Origin: Enoplolaimus lenunculus
Lineage: Eukaryota > Nematoda > Enoplea > Enoplida > Thoracostomopsidae
Assembly (NCBI GenBank): GCA_030248215.1
Contig: JASANG010001656.1
Coordinates: 310,001-374,000, forward strand
DNA length: 64,000 nt
Direction of reading: 5' to 3'
Part shown: one piece after another, positions 11,308-21,456 of the stretch
How positions within the stretch are numbered: the first letter of the stretch is position 1
Layout of the letters: every line of letters starts with the position of its first letter
Translations under genes and position numbers: made by a program
The notes under the pieces: model-generated
Seen by the model: the letters and a program-made list of their open reading frames with translations, nothing else
What the model was told of the DNA's origin: nothing
Database searches by the model: none

Positions 11308-12892
11308 CTATTTGTCGGCATTCTTCTTTTTCTCATCCGGTACCATAGTATTATAAACGCCACCAGCCAGAGTCCCACCGACAATTCCAAGTACCACTAG
11401 GGTAGACCGCGCCTGTGTGACACCAAAAGCTGCACCTGCAAGCCCAGCTAACAGACCTGCACGATAAAATCGGTCAACGTTCACTTGATTGCGGTTATGC
11501 CTTAGCCGATACGAACGATCAAACACTTTTTCGACAGGATCATTTTTGACACGAGCATACGTCATCAGTGGACCAGTAACGCATGCAATGCCAATGCCAA
11601 CGGTCCCACTTTTCAATGCAAGGCGGCTAAAATACTTCCAAAAACGTCGGCACATACATACGTACATTTGACTTTCCCCTGGCGGACGTGGGAACAGGGA
11701 TGTCTAGGGTGGCAGTCGACCCTCGAAACCCTTAGATAATAAACGGTGTGTCCGGACACCACACGACAGAAGAACCCACCAAAACTAAAGTTTCGCGATG
11801 GAATTTAAATATTTCGTGCAAAACTATCCGCTTGCGTCACGATCGCGTTGTTTTTGAATCAACTTTGCTTCTCTTCGGACTCTCATTGCCTTCCAAAAAT
11901 CTGATTCCTTAACGGATTGGCCCAAAACAATTTAATTAACACTTTACTAAGTGCACGTTTAGGCTTAGGCGTTGTCTTACCTAAGCCACAGCCTTAGCCT
12001 ATTTTATTAACCAAGTCATCGAAATGTCTACCGCAAAGCAATATGCACCAGCAGGTAGGTGCAAGGCGGTTCGGCTTCACGCCCTTGGTTTCGTAAACAG
12101 TTTTTCATATAAATACGAATATATGTCGTAGGACAATCTGCTGTTCAATTCACGCCAATCACCAATTGGCACAGGCCAATCTGCTATGCTGCTAAAATTG
12201 CAGTTCGGCCTGGCCTAGGGCAACTAGCGATTGTTAGATGTAGCGAAAACAACAGTGTTGTCAAACTGACGCTAATTGGCTTAACGGTATTGCGTCTGTC
12301 CAAATAACCAAATCTGACTGGTCTATAAATTCAATCGCAGTTTAGCTTAACGCAAACTGCTATTTCAATAAATAGCCGATTAGATTGACCTACCTAGACC
12401 AATTAATAAATTAGTCTGAATAGCAGATTGACCTACGACATACGCATACAAAGTAAACATCTATCGCTAAATAGTGTCATATTATAATCGATTATACGTT
12501 TGGCACAAATGTCCCCCCCTACAGTTCGATAACAACTGATCAGACAATGCCAGTGCTTACAGCAACTAAAGTATATCCTAGTCGTATTTACTTAAATTCA
12601 ACAAAAAAACAAGGCTGACAAATTTTAGAATTTTAATTGCTATACACACACAGACAGATCGGTGTTGTCTGGACACCGCCAATCCAAATCGTTTAGCACA
12701 CTATTCTCTGCAATTTAAAAATTCCAAATCACTCACGAGCGGAATAGATCAAAGCGATTCGCTTGTCTTACCTTATATTACTGGCAGTCCGTGGTCCTTT
12801 GACGGCAGCAATGATTGGGCCGACAATTAACGTCCCAACAGTTGTGAACAATTGAATATTTTTATCAGTCACATGCGTATACAGTTCAAGAT
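11308..12892 (-). CDS. Small four-helix membrane protein, paralog 2 (5' incomplete)
   Basis: Exons seen are 12892-12772 (acceptor TTTTCAG at 12893, donor GTAAGA) and 11626-11308 (acceptor TATTTTAG). The first exon supplies LELYTHVTDKN and a hydrophobic stretch ending KGPRTASN; the second supplies three more hydrophobic segments, the loop FDRSYRLRHNRNQVNVDR and a charged tail DEKKKNADK. The intron before the shared Arg-Leu is phase 2, exactly as in the paralog at 3263-4992. The loop pattern D-R-x-Y-R-[IL]-R-x-N-R-N-Q is conserved between the copies while the rest has diverged widely, so the duplication is old. The start codon exon, which must end in phase 1, was not found upstream. Function is unknown; a mitochondrial membrane role is inferred from the Tim17-like layout. 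Confidence 0.68.
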
Positions 12893-13437
12893 CTGAAAAT
12901 AATAAAGTTTAGTCTAAATTCTTTGTATATCGTAGCCAGTACAGCGGCTTCGACAGCAGCTACCACTACCCCCCATAGGGACCTAGTTGTCCGTGAGAAT
13001 CCCCAAGCTAAACCGGACCACCATGTTATTTCCGAAAAATTTTGCGCGCCAATTCAGCATATCGCTCACTTAGCTAGCAAGTTTTTTTCCGCATTACATA
13101 TTGCGCTTGCGTTCCTGCGTATATGCGACAGTTGCTGCGCTCCACGATGATACCTTACAAGGGGTCTCATCTCGCCGGCTGGGAGGGGCTCCAGATACCC
13201 TAGCAACGGCATGAATCGTAATCAAGTAGCACGGTCAAAATACGACGTTACATATGTATCGTAAAATCTACACCGACATCCCGTTCATAGTGGCATTCTG
13301 TGATCACGATCATGAGTGCGGTTGAGGTTTCATTCACCAGTGCCCCTCGGGGTTACACCAAAGCCAATATTTTAAAATAGGTTGTGTTCCTTCCGACAAA
13401 AACACATCCCGCCTTAAACCAAACGGCAAAAACTACA

Positions 13438-13584
13438 GCCCATGTATAGAACAGGGCCGGATCGTTTTCCGAAGGGGCTATAATAGAGTGCGTTTAAGCT
13501 TTAGACTAATTTTTTGCCTAGGCTTAGGCTTAGGCTTAGGAATATGCTTATACTACAGTTCCGGCCCTGTTCTAAACATGAGCC
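13438..13584. mobile_element. MITE-A, full short copy
   Basis: Ends GCCCATGTATAGAACAGGGC and GCCCTGTTCTAAACATGAGC are inverted repeats. The interior has about four nearly perfect TTAGGC units at 13514-13540 beside the conserved TTTAAGCTTTAGACTAATTT block. Confidence 0.8.
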
Positions 13585-14814
13585 AAATCTACCATTTACA
13601 GCTATTTTTTACGTTGATAATCAATATTCATTAGTAGTTGATTATTGAGCATTTTTCAGTTCCCCTCACAAACGAAAACTTTCTACCGTTGATCTCTCTT
13701 CCAATTGAACGGGCCCTAAACAGGACGAGGGCTATCGGTCCCCAAAAATTCTACTCAACCAGCAACTCATTATTGAACACTTTATTCGCAGAAGATTCGC
13801 GTGGGGGCGGCCGCCCTCTGATTGAAAAAATGCCCCCCCCAACCAACTAATCTATGCTGCGACGTTCTAATATAGAACGTTATTACGAGTTCATACGATT
13901 GTAAGTGAATACTTTACTCTTTTGAACCAACTAAAACAGTTGTGTGAGGCCGTTGGAGCACAAGTAAAAACGTGCCAATTTTTAAGTTAAGCATATGCTG
14001 TTGCGTTTCTTCTATTGTCATGCTTTATTCCATTATGCTAAACACAAACGCCAACTGACACGAACTACTAATTACCCTGCTCTATGACGCTATTAAGATC
14101 GTTAGCCAAAAACGAAACAATCCTGTGCTAAATCAACGTTTTGTTGACACCACACTGCAATTGTCAAGCGACATGAGGACGTCGAAGCGTCCGCATTGGT
14201 CGTTGACTAGGAAACGTTTTTTTTTCTCACCTACGAAAATTTGTTGTGACACATAACGTACGTACCCGCGTGCGACCGGAAATCGAAAAACACCGCAGCC
14301 GGATGTCGTTTTTTTTGCATGATCCGGATATCCGGTCGCACTCTGCACTCTGGTACGTACTTGATATACGAATTTAGCAAAAATTGACAAAAACGAACCA
14401 TATGCAATAACTTTTGGTATAAATTCCACGTGTTAAAATACTTGTTTGCCTAAAACATTTGGTGTAAATTTTTCGTTACCCTGCCGAGGCATGTGCCTTG
14501 TCTGCATTGAACGTTTCACATTGCATTAAAATGAGCAAACTATCACAGCATAAAACATTGTTTGTAAACAAGCGTTTAAAGCTTTGTTGGGTTCACGCAC
14601 GGCAACCACCAAACAGTGTCCGCTTTAAGCCTCAATATACCCTCACTATAGTAAAAGTTCAATTAAAAAAAAAACGACTAACTCATATATATTACTATCA
14701 TTCAATAACACTATTTAGTTACATTGAACCTAACATCATACAGCTCAGTAAACAGTATTTTCAAAAAACCGGGAACACACACACTTAACTATTTCTAGCT
14801 GCAATTTAAACGTT
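13585..14814. other. Gene-free stretch; CCGGA-word hairpin at 14271-14342
   Basis: The only structured item is a pair of inverted ends TGCGACCGGA and TCCGGTCGCA with ATCCGGATATCC inside. I searched it for the missing first exon of the paralog at 11308-12892 and found no convincing candidate. Confidence 0.45.
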
Positions 14815-15250
14815 ATTGAGCGAAGCGAAATTTCCAGCAAAGCTCCGGAGTTTCACGTTTACGAAGCATTTTATTTAGTACGCGGAGGTCGAACGGCAGA
14901 AAACCCGTCCGTCTGACGTCTGTCCGTCCGACGAGAATCTCAAAAACCGCTGAACGGATTTTGATGAACTTTTTTTACATTTAAAAGCGTATTATCCTGT
15001 GGTGTTAACCTGGCAGGTTAAAATGTTTACGCAGTTTATTAGCTACAGTCTAATTTGCATCATTTGTTAAGCTTAAATGAGGACTTTCAAAAATGATTTC
15101 ATTGATTATTAGGGTTACAAGCAAAGTTCGGTACTAAAGCGTTTATGAACACGAGGAATCTTAATAAATTGTTTATAAGGTTCTAAGGCAGATCAATGAA
15201 TAGCTAGCTAATAACTAATTTGCATATTAGTTCGACTGGAAAACAACTGA
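14815..15250 (-). mobile_element. Non-autonomous derivative of the 56-61 kb LINE
   Basis: Read on the plus strand, 14818-14875 resembles the 3' tail of the LINE (GAGCGAAGCGAAA and GGAGTTTC as at 56776-56825), and 15050-15240 resembles one of its 5' monomers (GCTAATAACTAATTTGCATA, ATTATTAGGGTTA). Tail and monomer keep the LINE's order and orientation with no ORF between, only ~140 bp containing a CTGAACGGATTTTGATGA segment. Confidence 0.5.
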
Positions 15251-15380
15251 GTCACAATATTCGTTTGTGCTTTATACGTCTGGAATGTTTAACTAGACTG
15301 ATATAAAAGTAATTGTACCTCGCTCATATAGTTAAGAGTCGTGCTACAAGCACTGTGTCTTTAGGGTATAACTGTCCGTC

Positions 15381-15473
15381 ACACTTGAGGCACGGTTAAC
15401 GCACGCCAAAGCGTGCCTCAACCGTATGATGCAGCGTAATGCACGCTCCAGCGCGCCTTAACTGTGCCTCAAA
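15381..15473. repeat. GCACG hairpin element
   Basis: TTGAGGCACGGTTAACGCAC at the left pairs imperfectly with the reverse complement of CGCCTTAACTGTGCCTCAA at the right. A second CGTGCCTCAA in the middle also pairs with the left arm, giving two alternative folds. Confidence 0.6.
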
Positions 15474-15990
15474 CTTGCCGCAGGCTACACAATTTTTAAT
15501 ACTACTTCAGGCGCGTAGCCAGCTCGGATCAAAGTAAACTTTCCCGAAGAGTATATATACTCAAATTTTTAACCATTTGCTGATTTCTAGTAGTTAAACG
15601 GTCATGCTATGCAATAGGGCCAAACTGAAAATTAAATTCCTTCCCACGAATGGAATGCGTGTCAGCAAGCATATTGGCAGATATCGGCATGAAAAACTCC
15701 GAAAAAATTACAAATTTTCTCGAGTTGTATCAAACAAAAATCCCCTTTAAGGTATATACCCCAAGTAAAGTTTGCCCCTTTAGTTGAAGCGTGAAAAACT
15801 TGACTTGAACCGCAGGCTCGGAATGCAAGACAGTGGTGCTCATAAAACCCCATTTTAGAAGTGGCGTGTAAGGAGTTCCCAGGTCTTACAAGTGGGTCGA
15901 AAATTTTTCTAAGGGTGACGAAAATTTTCCAGGAGGTATGCGCAACCCCGAGCGATCTATGCTACGGGCCCGAGCTAGTTAGTCAGGTTA

Positions 15991-16393
15991 TTGAAGAAAC
16001 CAAAGATTATTCGTTTTGGGACTGTGGTACAAGTCAGTTGTAGTACGGCTTATTGTTCTTTCGATATACCAACGCGTGCTGCTATGCTTGCTTCAAGCGT
16101 GCGGTGCACTCGGACATCGGTCTCGTGCTGTGCAGGTGACTCAAGAACTCGCGCAGCGCCACTCGTGCCAAACTCGTGCTACCGCACTCGTTCCACACTT
16201 GTGCGTGCACTCGTTCTTTATTTACTTGCACAGCAACAAAACATGCTCTCGTGCACACACTTGTCTCACTTCGTTCGGCGCCTGCTACACACTTGACGCA
16301 TCGCAGCAGCGTGCGTTCATATCTCGGAAGAACGCAACGCCGTGCTACAACTATTACGTATTTCCGAACTTAGCATGCCATCAAAAATGCTGA
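15991..16393. repeat. CTCGTGC-word array, open in three frames
   Basis: Drifting copies of CTCGTGC, CGTGCTGCT and CACTCGTTC fill about 300 bp that is GC-rich by local standards. All three plus-strand frames stay open for 60 codons or more, which is typical of a short-word repeat and not of a gene. No protein similarity is recognised. Confidence 0.5.
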
Positions 16394-17415
16394 TCCCCTT
16401 CTTCAATCTTTTAACCCCTGCAACAAGTTAAACGAACTTATTTCCTATCACGAATCACCAAACAATGTCTACAAGTAGGTCGCGAACAAAAACTGAACGC
16501 TTACGCCTAAGCGCGAATCTGATACTAAACCTAAACCTACATCTTAAAACGTACCACTCTGTTAGAAACCTTGTATTTCCTACACGAGCGCACGACAAAA
16601 ACACTCAAGCAAACATAAGCTGCCGTCACTAAATAGAGCACTAGAATATCAACTCTTTAATCGAACTTCAATGCAAAGACATCGAAACAAACAGCGGATT
16701 AGACAAAACCTGCTTTAATACTATCGATAACAAGCAAAAAAATAACAACAGCAATAACGACTACAAAACACTTATTTTAATATGTAGAATTAAATTTTTT
16801 TAAAAACTTACACGGATATTTAAGCGTTTGGTCTTCGTCTTCTGTCATAGGCAATCCGAAAAAATTCTTCCAGTACGGCGGAACAGCCATCATACGGTAG
16901 CTGAATACAAGCCACACTTGAACCAAAAATTTTAGTTTAAATAAAACAGTTTTCAAAACTAAAAAAAAATTGTACCTAATTTCCACCGTTTACTTCGAAC
17001 ATGCAGTAAAATCTTGCTTGACCTCATCACAAAACAACAAAAATAACAATTCTTTTTTGTTAATTGCCGGTCACCCGACATTTGACCATAATAATAATGG
17101 GCGGGGTTTGAAACTTTTTGCATACTTGAGCTCCGCATAACATCCCTCAAATCATTCCCCATTGAAGTTTGAATTTTCTAAAAAAAAACAATTTTTTCGG
17201 CACCTTTTAAAAAACTAAGCAATTTATATCTCACTCAACACAGCTTGTAAAGTTGAGAGTCGAATAACTGAAGTGGCGCGCTGCCAACAATTTCGGTATT
17301 TTCGTCAAATAAGTTTTCTGATCATAATTTTTGAACTATTCGTCTGGCCGCAAAAAATAACACCATTTGAGAGTCAGCTTCACAAGCTTGCGTTGTGTGA
17401 CACATAGTAGTTATT

Positions 17416-17762
17416 GCCAATGTAAAGAACAATGGCGGAACAGTGTTAAGCATCTTCCTAAGCCTAAGCGTAAGAGTAAAAATGAGCATATTGCTAAGTC
17501 TAAGCCAAGCAAAATAAAAGTGTTTACAAAAAAGATAAGCTGCAGTTTGAAATGAAATATAAGTACGAATTCATACAAAATCTTACAAATTTGGGTCAAC
17601 GTTACTTTCAGGTGGTGTAACAGCAGATTAAGCGTAGTTTTAAGCCGAAGCGTTATGCAACAGTGCGTTCCTATAAGCCTAAGCAAAAAATGTACTCTAG
17701 AATCTAAACATACGCTTTTACACACCCACCAAAAACCAGGAAGACCCTAAAGTAACATGAGC
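17416..17762. mobile_element. MITE-A, interrupted copy
   Basis: The left end GCCAATGTAAAGAACAATGG is followed by CCTAAGCCTAAGCG words. The right half (TCTAAACATACG, CCACCAAAAACCAGG, ACATGAGC) appears after an extra ~100 bp carrying the subfamily block AGATTAAGCGTA also seen near 35720. Confidence 0.55.
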
Positions 17763-18389
17763 TAAAATTTCGGTGCATCCGTTTTATTTTTATTTCAAAA
17801 TTTTAGAAACCCGGTGAATATTTTTGCCTGACTCAACTGTTGGCAGAAAAATAAAACATTTGTGAAACTTTTATACTTCAGTATCCATTATCCGTTTCCA
17901 TTGTTTTCGTTGTTATCCGTTTCGTTATTTTTGCTTTACACCCTGCTGATAAACTGCAAACAAGTTATGAATATATATATATACTCTTACGGTAGAAATT
18001 CGTTGAATAAAACACCGATTCGTTGATGTGCGACCAAGCAGGATCAGATCTATTGCGAACCCACACCATATTAATATCTCATCACAGAAATCAAAACAAA
18101 AATTTACTTAATAAACAGTACAAAATACATACAATTCACGGCATACTCCAACGAAATTATTAAGCAACAAAGAACAGTGGTGCCCCGGCTACCACCACGA
18201 CCGCCATTTCAGAATATGTAAAATAAAACTCCATCTCTTTTTAAAACATTAATAGATCACTGCCAAGTAACATGGCTATTGCATATTATGCGGGATTCAC
18301 GTTATAATTGGGGCTGGCGGGTCACGGTTTGCCCCATGTTGATTCGACGTCAACGGTAACATTCGGGCTGTTATATCGGGTCAGCAAAC

Positions 18390-18600
18390 AAAACTGGAAT
18401 GTCATGTGACATTACCTTATAAACGACCACTATCAAATGTTCAAACGTGTACAAGAGTCGGTATGTCACTCGACACTGGGGGACATTTATGCGAATATCA
18501 TATGATATTCCAAAATTTCAACGAATATCATATGACATTCAGCGGCACGAAAACAAAATCATATGATAATTGCAGACAATACCTCGATGATACTGAAGAA
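18390..18600. repeat. CATATG-palindrome element
   Basis: Words such as GAATATCATATGATATTC, GAATGTCATGTGACATTA and CATATGACATTC recur. A second region with the same vocabulary lies at 23460-23960. Limits are not clear. Confidence 0.4.
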
Positions 18601-18788
18601 CAAAAGGTGACTCAGACATCATGTCACACGAATACGAATTCTGAAGGGTGTCCCAATTTCCATGGAACTGCTATAACCTAAACTATTATGCATTAGATAC
18701 ATTTTCCTTAGCTTCGGTTTAGTTGTAAACTTATAAATACACTGAGGGTAAAGCTTATGCTTAGAATAATATACTTAGCCTACTTTTA

Positions 18789-18930
18789 GTCAATATAAAG
18801 AACAAGGCCGGAACAGCATTATAAGCTTATTCGTAAGCCTAAGCCTAAGCGTAATAATAAGTATATTCCTAAGCCTACGCCTAACCTCAGCCAAGCAAAA
18901 AATTAGTCTAAAGCTTAAACCTTGCTAAAC
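18789..18930. mobile_element. MITE-A, copy downstream of RRP4
   Basis: It starts GTCAATATAAAGAACAAGGC, then GGAACAGCATTATAAGC and GCCTAAGCCTAAGC hexamers, ending near AAAAATTAGTCTAAAGCTTA. It stops about 60 bp short of the RRP4 stop codon, so the RRP4 3' UTR probably runs into it. Confidence 0.65.
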
Positions 18931-18990
18931 TTAATATTAGTCAATTATTATTCAAAAAAATACGATCCGTATATGCCAGCAATCGCAGGG

Positions 18991-21456
18991 TCACATGCCA
19001 CCAGACTCCATAATCAATTTAGCTCGCGTCAACTGGCCAACTTCTGCTGCGACTGCTGGTGATAACAACTCTGCCACGCCATAAGGCGCCGCTACATCAT
19101 ACCCCGCATTAATAGATGTATCATCAAGAGCAATGGAATGCGAAGCGAGCACTGAAATTACATTTCGTAACCGAGCGACTATTTGCCGATCACTACGTGA
19201 AACTTCGGACAAATCTTGAACAAAACCACCCGAATCCGTGTCGGCATCAGTTGAATGTGGGTACGGTGAAATCCAAATGAATCCATTTTTGCCTGAAACA
19301 ATAACGACCCAAAGGTCTGATTACGGAACCTAAACCTACCTTTAATCATATGCATAAATATAAGCATTGGCTTAAAAATTAAAGCACTAAGCCCGCCAGT
19401 GCCGCTGTCTCACAGTGGAAGAGAATACAAGCCGCCATAAATATATATCATGCTTGACTTCAATTTTAGAAACATACGACTTTCAAAGAAAAAATATTTA
19501 TAGGCAAACACCTAAAAGATCTTAACCCTTACTTACAGACACAAAAATAAAAAAAAAGAATAAAAATTACACACATAGAAAAATAAATTAAATCAATCAA
19601 ACATGCAAAAATAACAAAAAAAATATATATATAATAAATATAATAATTTTAAAACAAACAAACTCTGTCTGTAGCCAAGAGCCAGGAGTCTAACTTACCA
19701 ACAATGACACCAGCGCCACTCGGAAGATTGTGAAAATGGGACTTTCGTCTCTTGATCAATGAAGGCGATACTTTGATCAGTGTTCCTTGCGACAATTTGC
19801 CATATTTTAAGCTCCGAGTATGCAACGACAACACGCCGTCCTATAAGAAAACTACCACTAACTAATTGGTGAGAAGTGCTTTAGTCGTTTAAAAATTGTA
19901 CCCTTGCATGAACAGAGGATTTGCTACTACGAAGGGTAGAGGGATCCTACTCGACAAAAGCCTACCTTAAATTCGATTGGCTACCAATTCAGACCTCCCT
20001 CCACACAAATAGACATTTTGCCATGATTCAACATTTTTCATCTTTAATAAGGTTTTTGAGTTGAACACACATTTCTACCTACACATATGAGTGAAAAGTG
20101 TTCTTACATGTTATATTCGAGCGATCACGCTTGATTAACTAAGATTTTCACTTAAAACAACAATTTTATCAGTAAAAATATTCTCGTTGCTTGATCTCAA
20201 AATTTTCGCAGCGATTGGAAACCGGGAGCACCGCCTCACTCAGAGCCGGGACCCAGAGAATTCTCAACTTACCCCCATAACATTCTGCACTTCAGCCGAT
20301 ATAAGATCGCCTTCCGACAAATACTCGCGCATCATGAGCTCATCCTCGATTGATTTTCGTCTCAGTTCTCCTCCCGGTAAATTGACCGATGACAGCAAAA
20401 GTATTGAGTCGAGACGCGCGTTGGTTTCAACTTTCCACCGTTTCGATCCAACTTCAGTGATGCGACCAATGACTACGTCACCAATTTCGCCGTTGTACCG
20501 AAAACAGAGAAATGGGAAAAATTTAGAGCGATATCGACCATACACAAACGGCCTAGAAGCGGTGATAAGATTGGAACAATTTTAAGCATCCGACGATGGT
20601 TAACGGAAAACCTACTAAAACCCCTGTCTGTGCCACGTTCAAATTTTCCCATAGTCCCAATCTTATCACAATCGTTAAAGATTTGACTTAATACGCAGTT
20701 ACGCTGTACTACTAAAGCTTCAAAACTGCTAACAATGTGAAGCACAGGTCCCGAACAATTTTGTAGGAGTTAAGTTCACGCTTTGTGTTTATGACCTGGA
20801 TCTGTATTCTCAATGGTGGCAGGTGCTATAAGTATTTGAGAAGATGGGCCTGTTCTATGCGTGAGTGAGGAAGTGCAATCAACTGATAGTAAAGTATGCT
20901 AGTAGCAACAGACCAAGAAGCATGGTTCTAGTCGCAGTGGCGGTCACGGAAGGGGGCTTGGGAATCGGCCCCCTCCCCCGAATTTTTTTGCGAACAGTTC
21001 AATTTTTAGAACAAAAATGCGATTTTACTACATGGTCTAAAATATAAAAAATAAAATCTAAAAGCCCGCCCCTCCGAGAAAAAATCCTGGGACCGCCAAT
21101 CAATAAGTTTGTTCTACTACGCAGCTGGCATTAAACGGTGCTATTAAGCGCTTACATACCATACCAGAACAAAAACGAAAACTTCAGGCAAAACTTGCAC
21201 AAAAAATACGAGACAAAACGAACCTGGTTTTCAACGGTCGAACAGATATCAATTTGTTCACGCGTTCCACACGACCAGCTACAGATGCATGCAACCGTGT
21301 GTCTTCAACGTACGTCCCATGTCCTCGCATGTAAGACGAATCAACCGCTATCACATCACTAGGGGTTACTAAATTCGAGCCAGAAGTACTCGCTTCAAAT
21401 TGATCCAGATTACTAGGAGGCAAATCGGACGCTAGAGTTATATCAATATTAGCCAT
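18991..21456 (-). CDS. EXOSC2: Exosome complex component RRP4 (EXOSC2 homolog)
   Basis: Four exons: 21456-21224, 20552-20273, 19840-19699, 19292-18991, with GT donors, AG acceptors and matching phases. The product is about 318 residues (human is about 293). RRP4 is an S1/KH cap subunit of the nuclear and cytoplasmic RNA exosome and binds RNA entering the channel. Exon 1 gives the N-terminal domain (SSYMRGHGTYVE, SVAGRVERVNKLISV). Exon 2 gives the S1 fold (GDVVIGRITEVGSKRWKVET, LLLSSVNLPGGELRRKS, EGDLISAEVQ). Exons 3 and 4 give the KH-like part (LSLHTRSLKYGKLSQGTL, KRRKSHFHNLPSGAGVIVG, NGFIWISP, ARLRNVISVLA). The start is the first ATG before the conserved region. Oddity: at exon 2 only the AG at 20553 is canonical, and it adds 18 residues compared with relatives; see findings. 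Intron 1 holds two MITE remnants. Confidence 0.93.
20796..20852. mobile_element. MITE-E deletion remnant in RRP4 intron 1
   Basis: CTGTATTCTCAATGGTGG is followed almost at once by CAGGTGCTATAAGTATTTGA and GAAGATGGGC, so the two ends are present and the middle ~160 bp is missing. Confidence 0.6.
20937..21099. mobile_element. Possible hAT-like non-autonomous element in RRP4 intron 1
   Basis: CAGTGGCGGTC at the left and GACCGCCA at the right are inverted, with C-rich and G-rich tracts inside (GGGGGCTTGGG, GCCCGCCCCTCC). The start resembles the CAGTGGCGGATCC family, but no 8-bp target duplication was found. Confidence 0.45.

Noticed and set aside
12923-13150. Candidate first exon for paralog 2
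   Set aside because: No ATG plus donor combination leaves the single base that the exon at 12892 needs.
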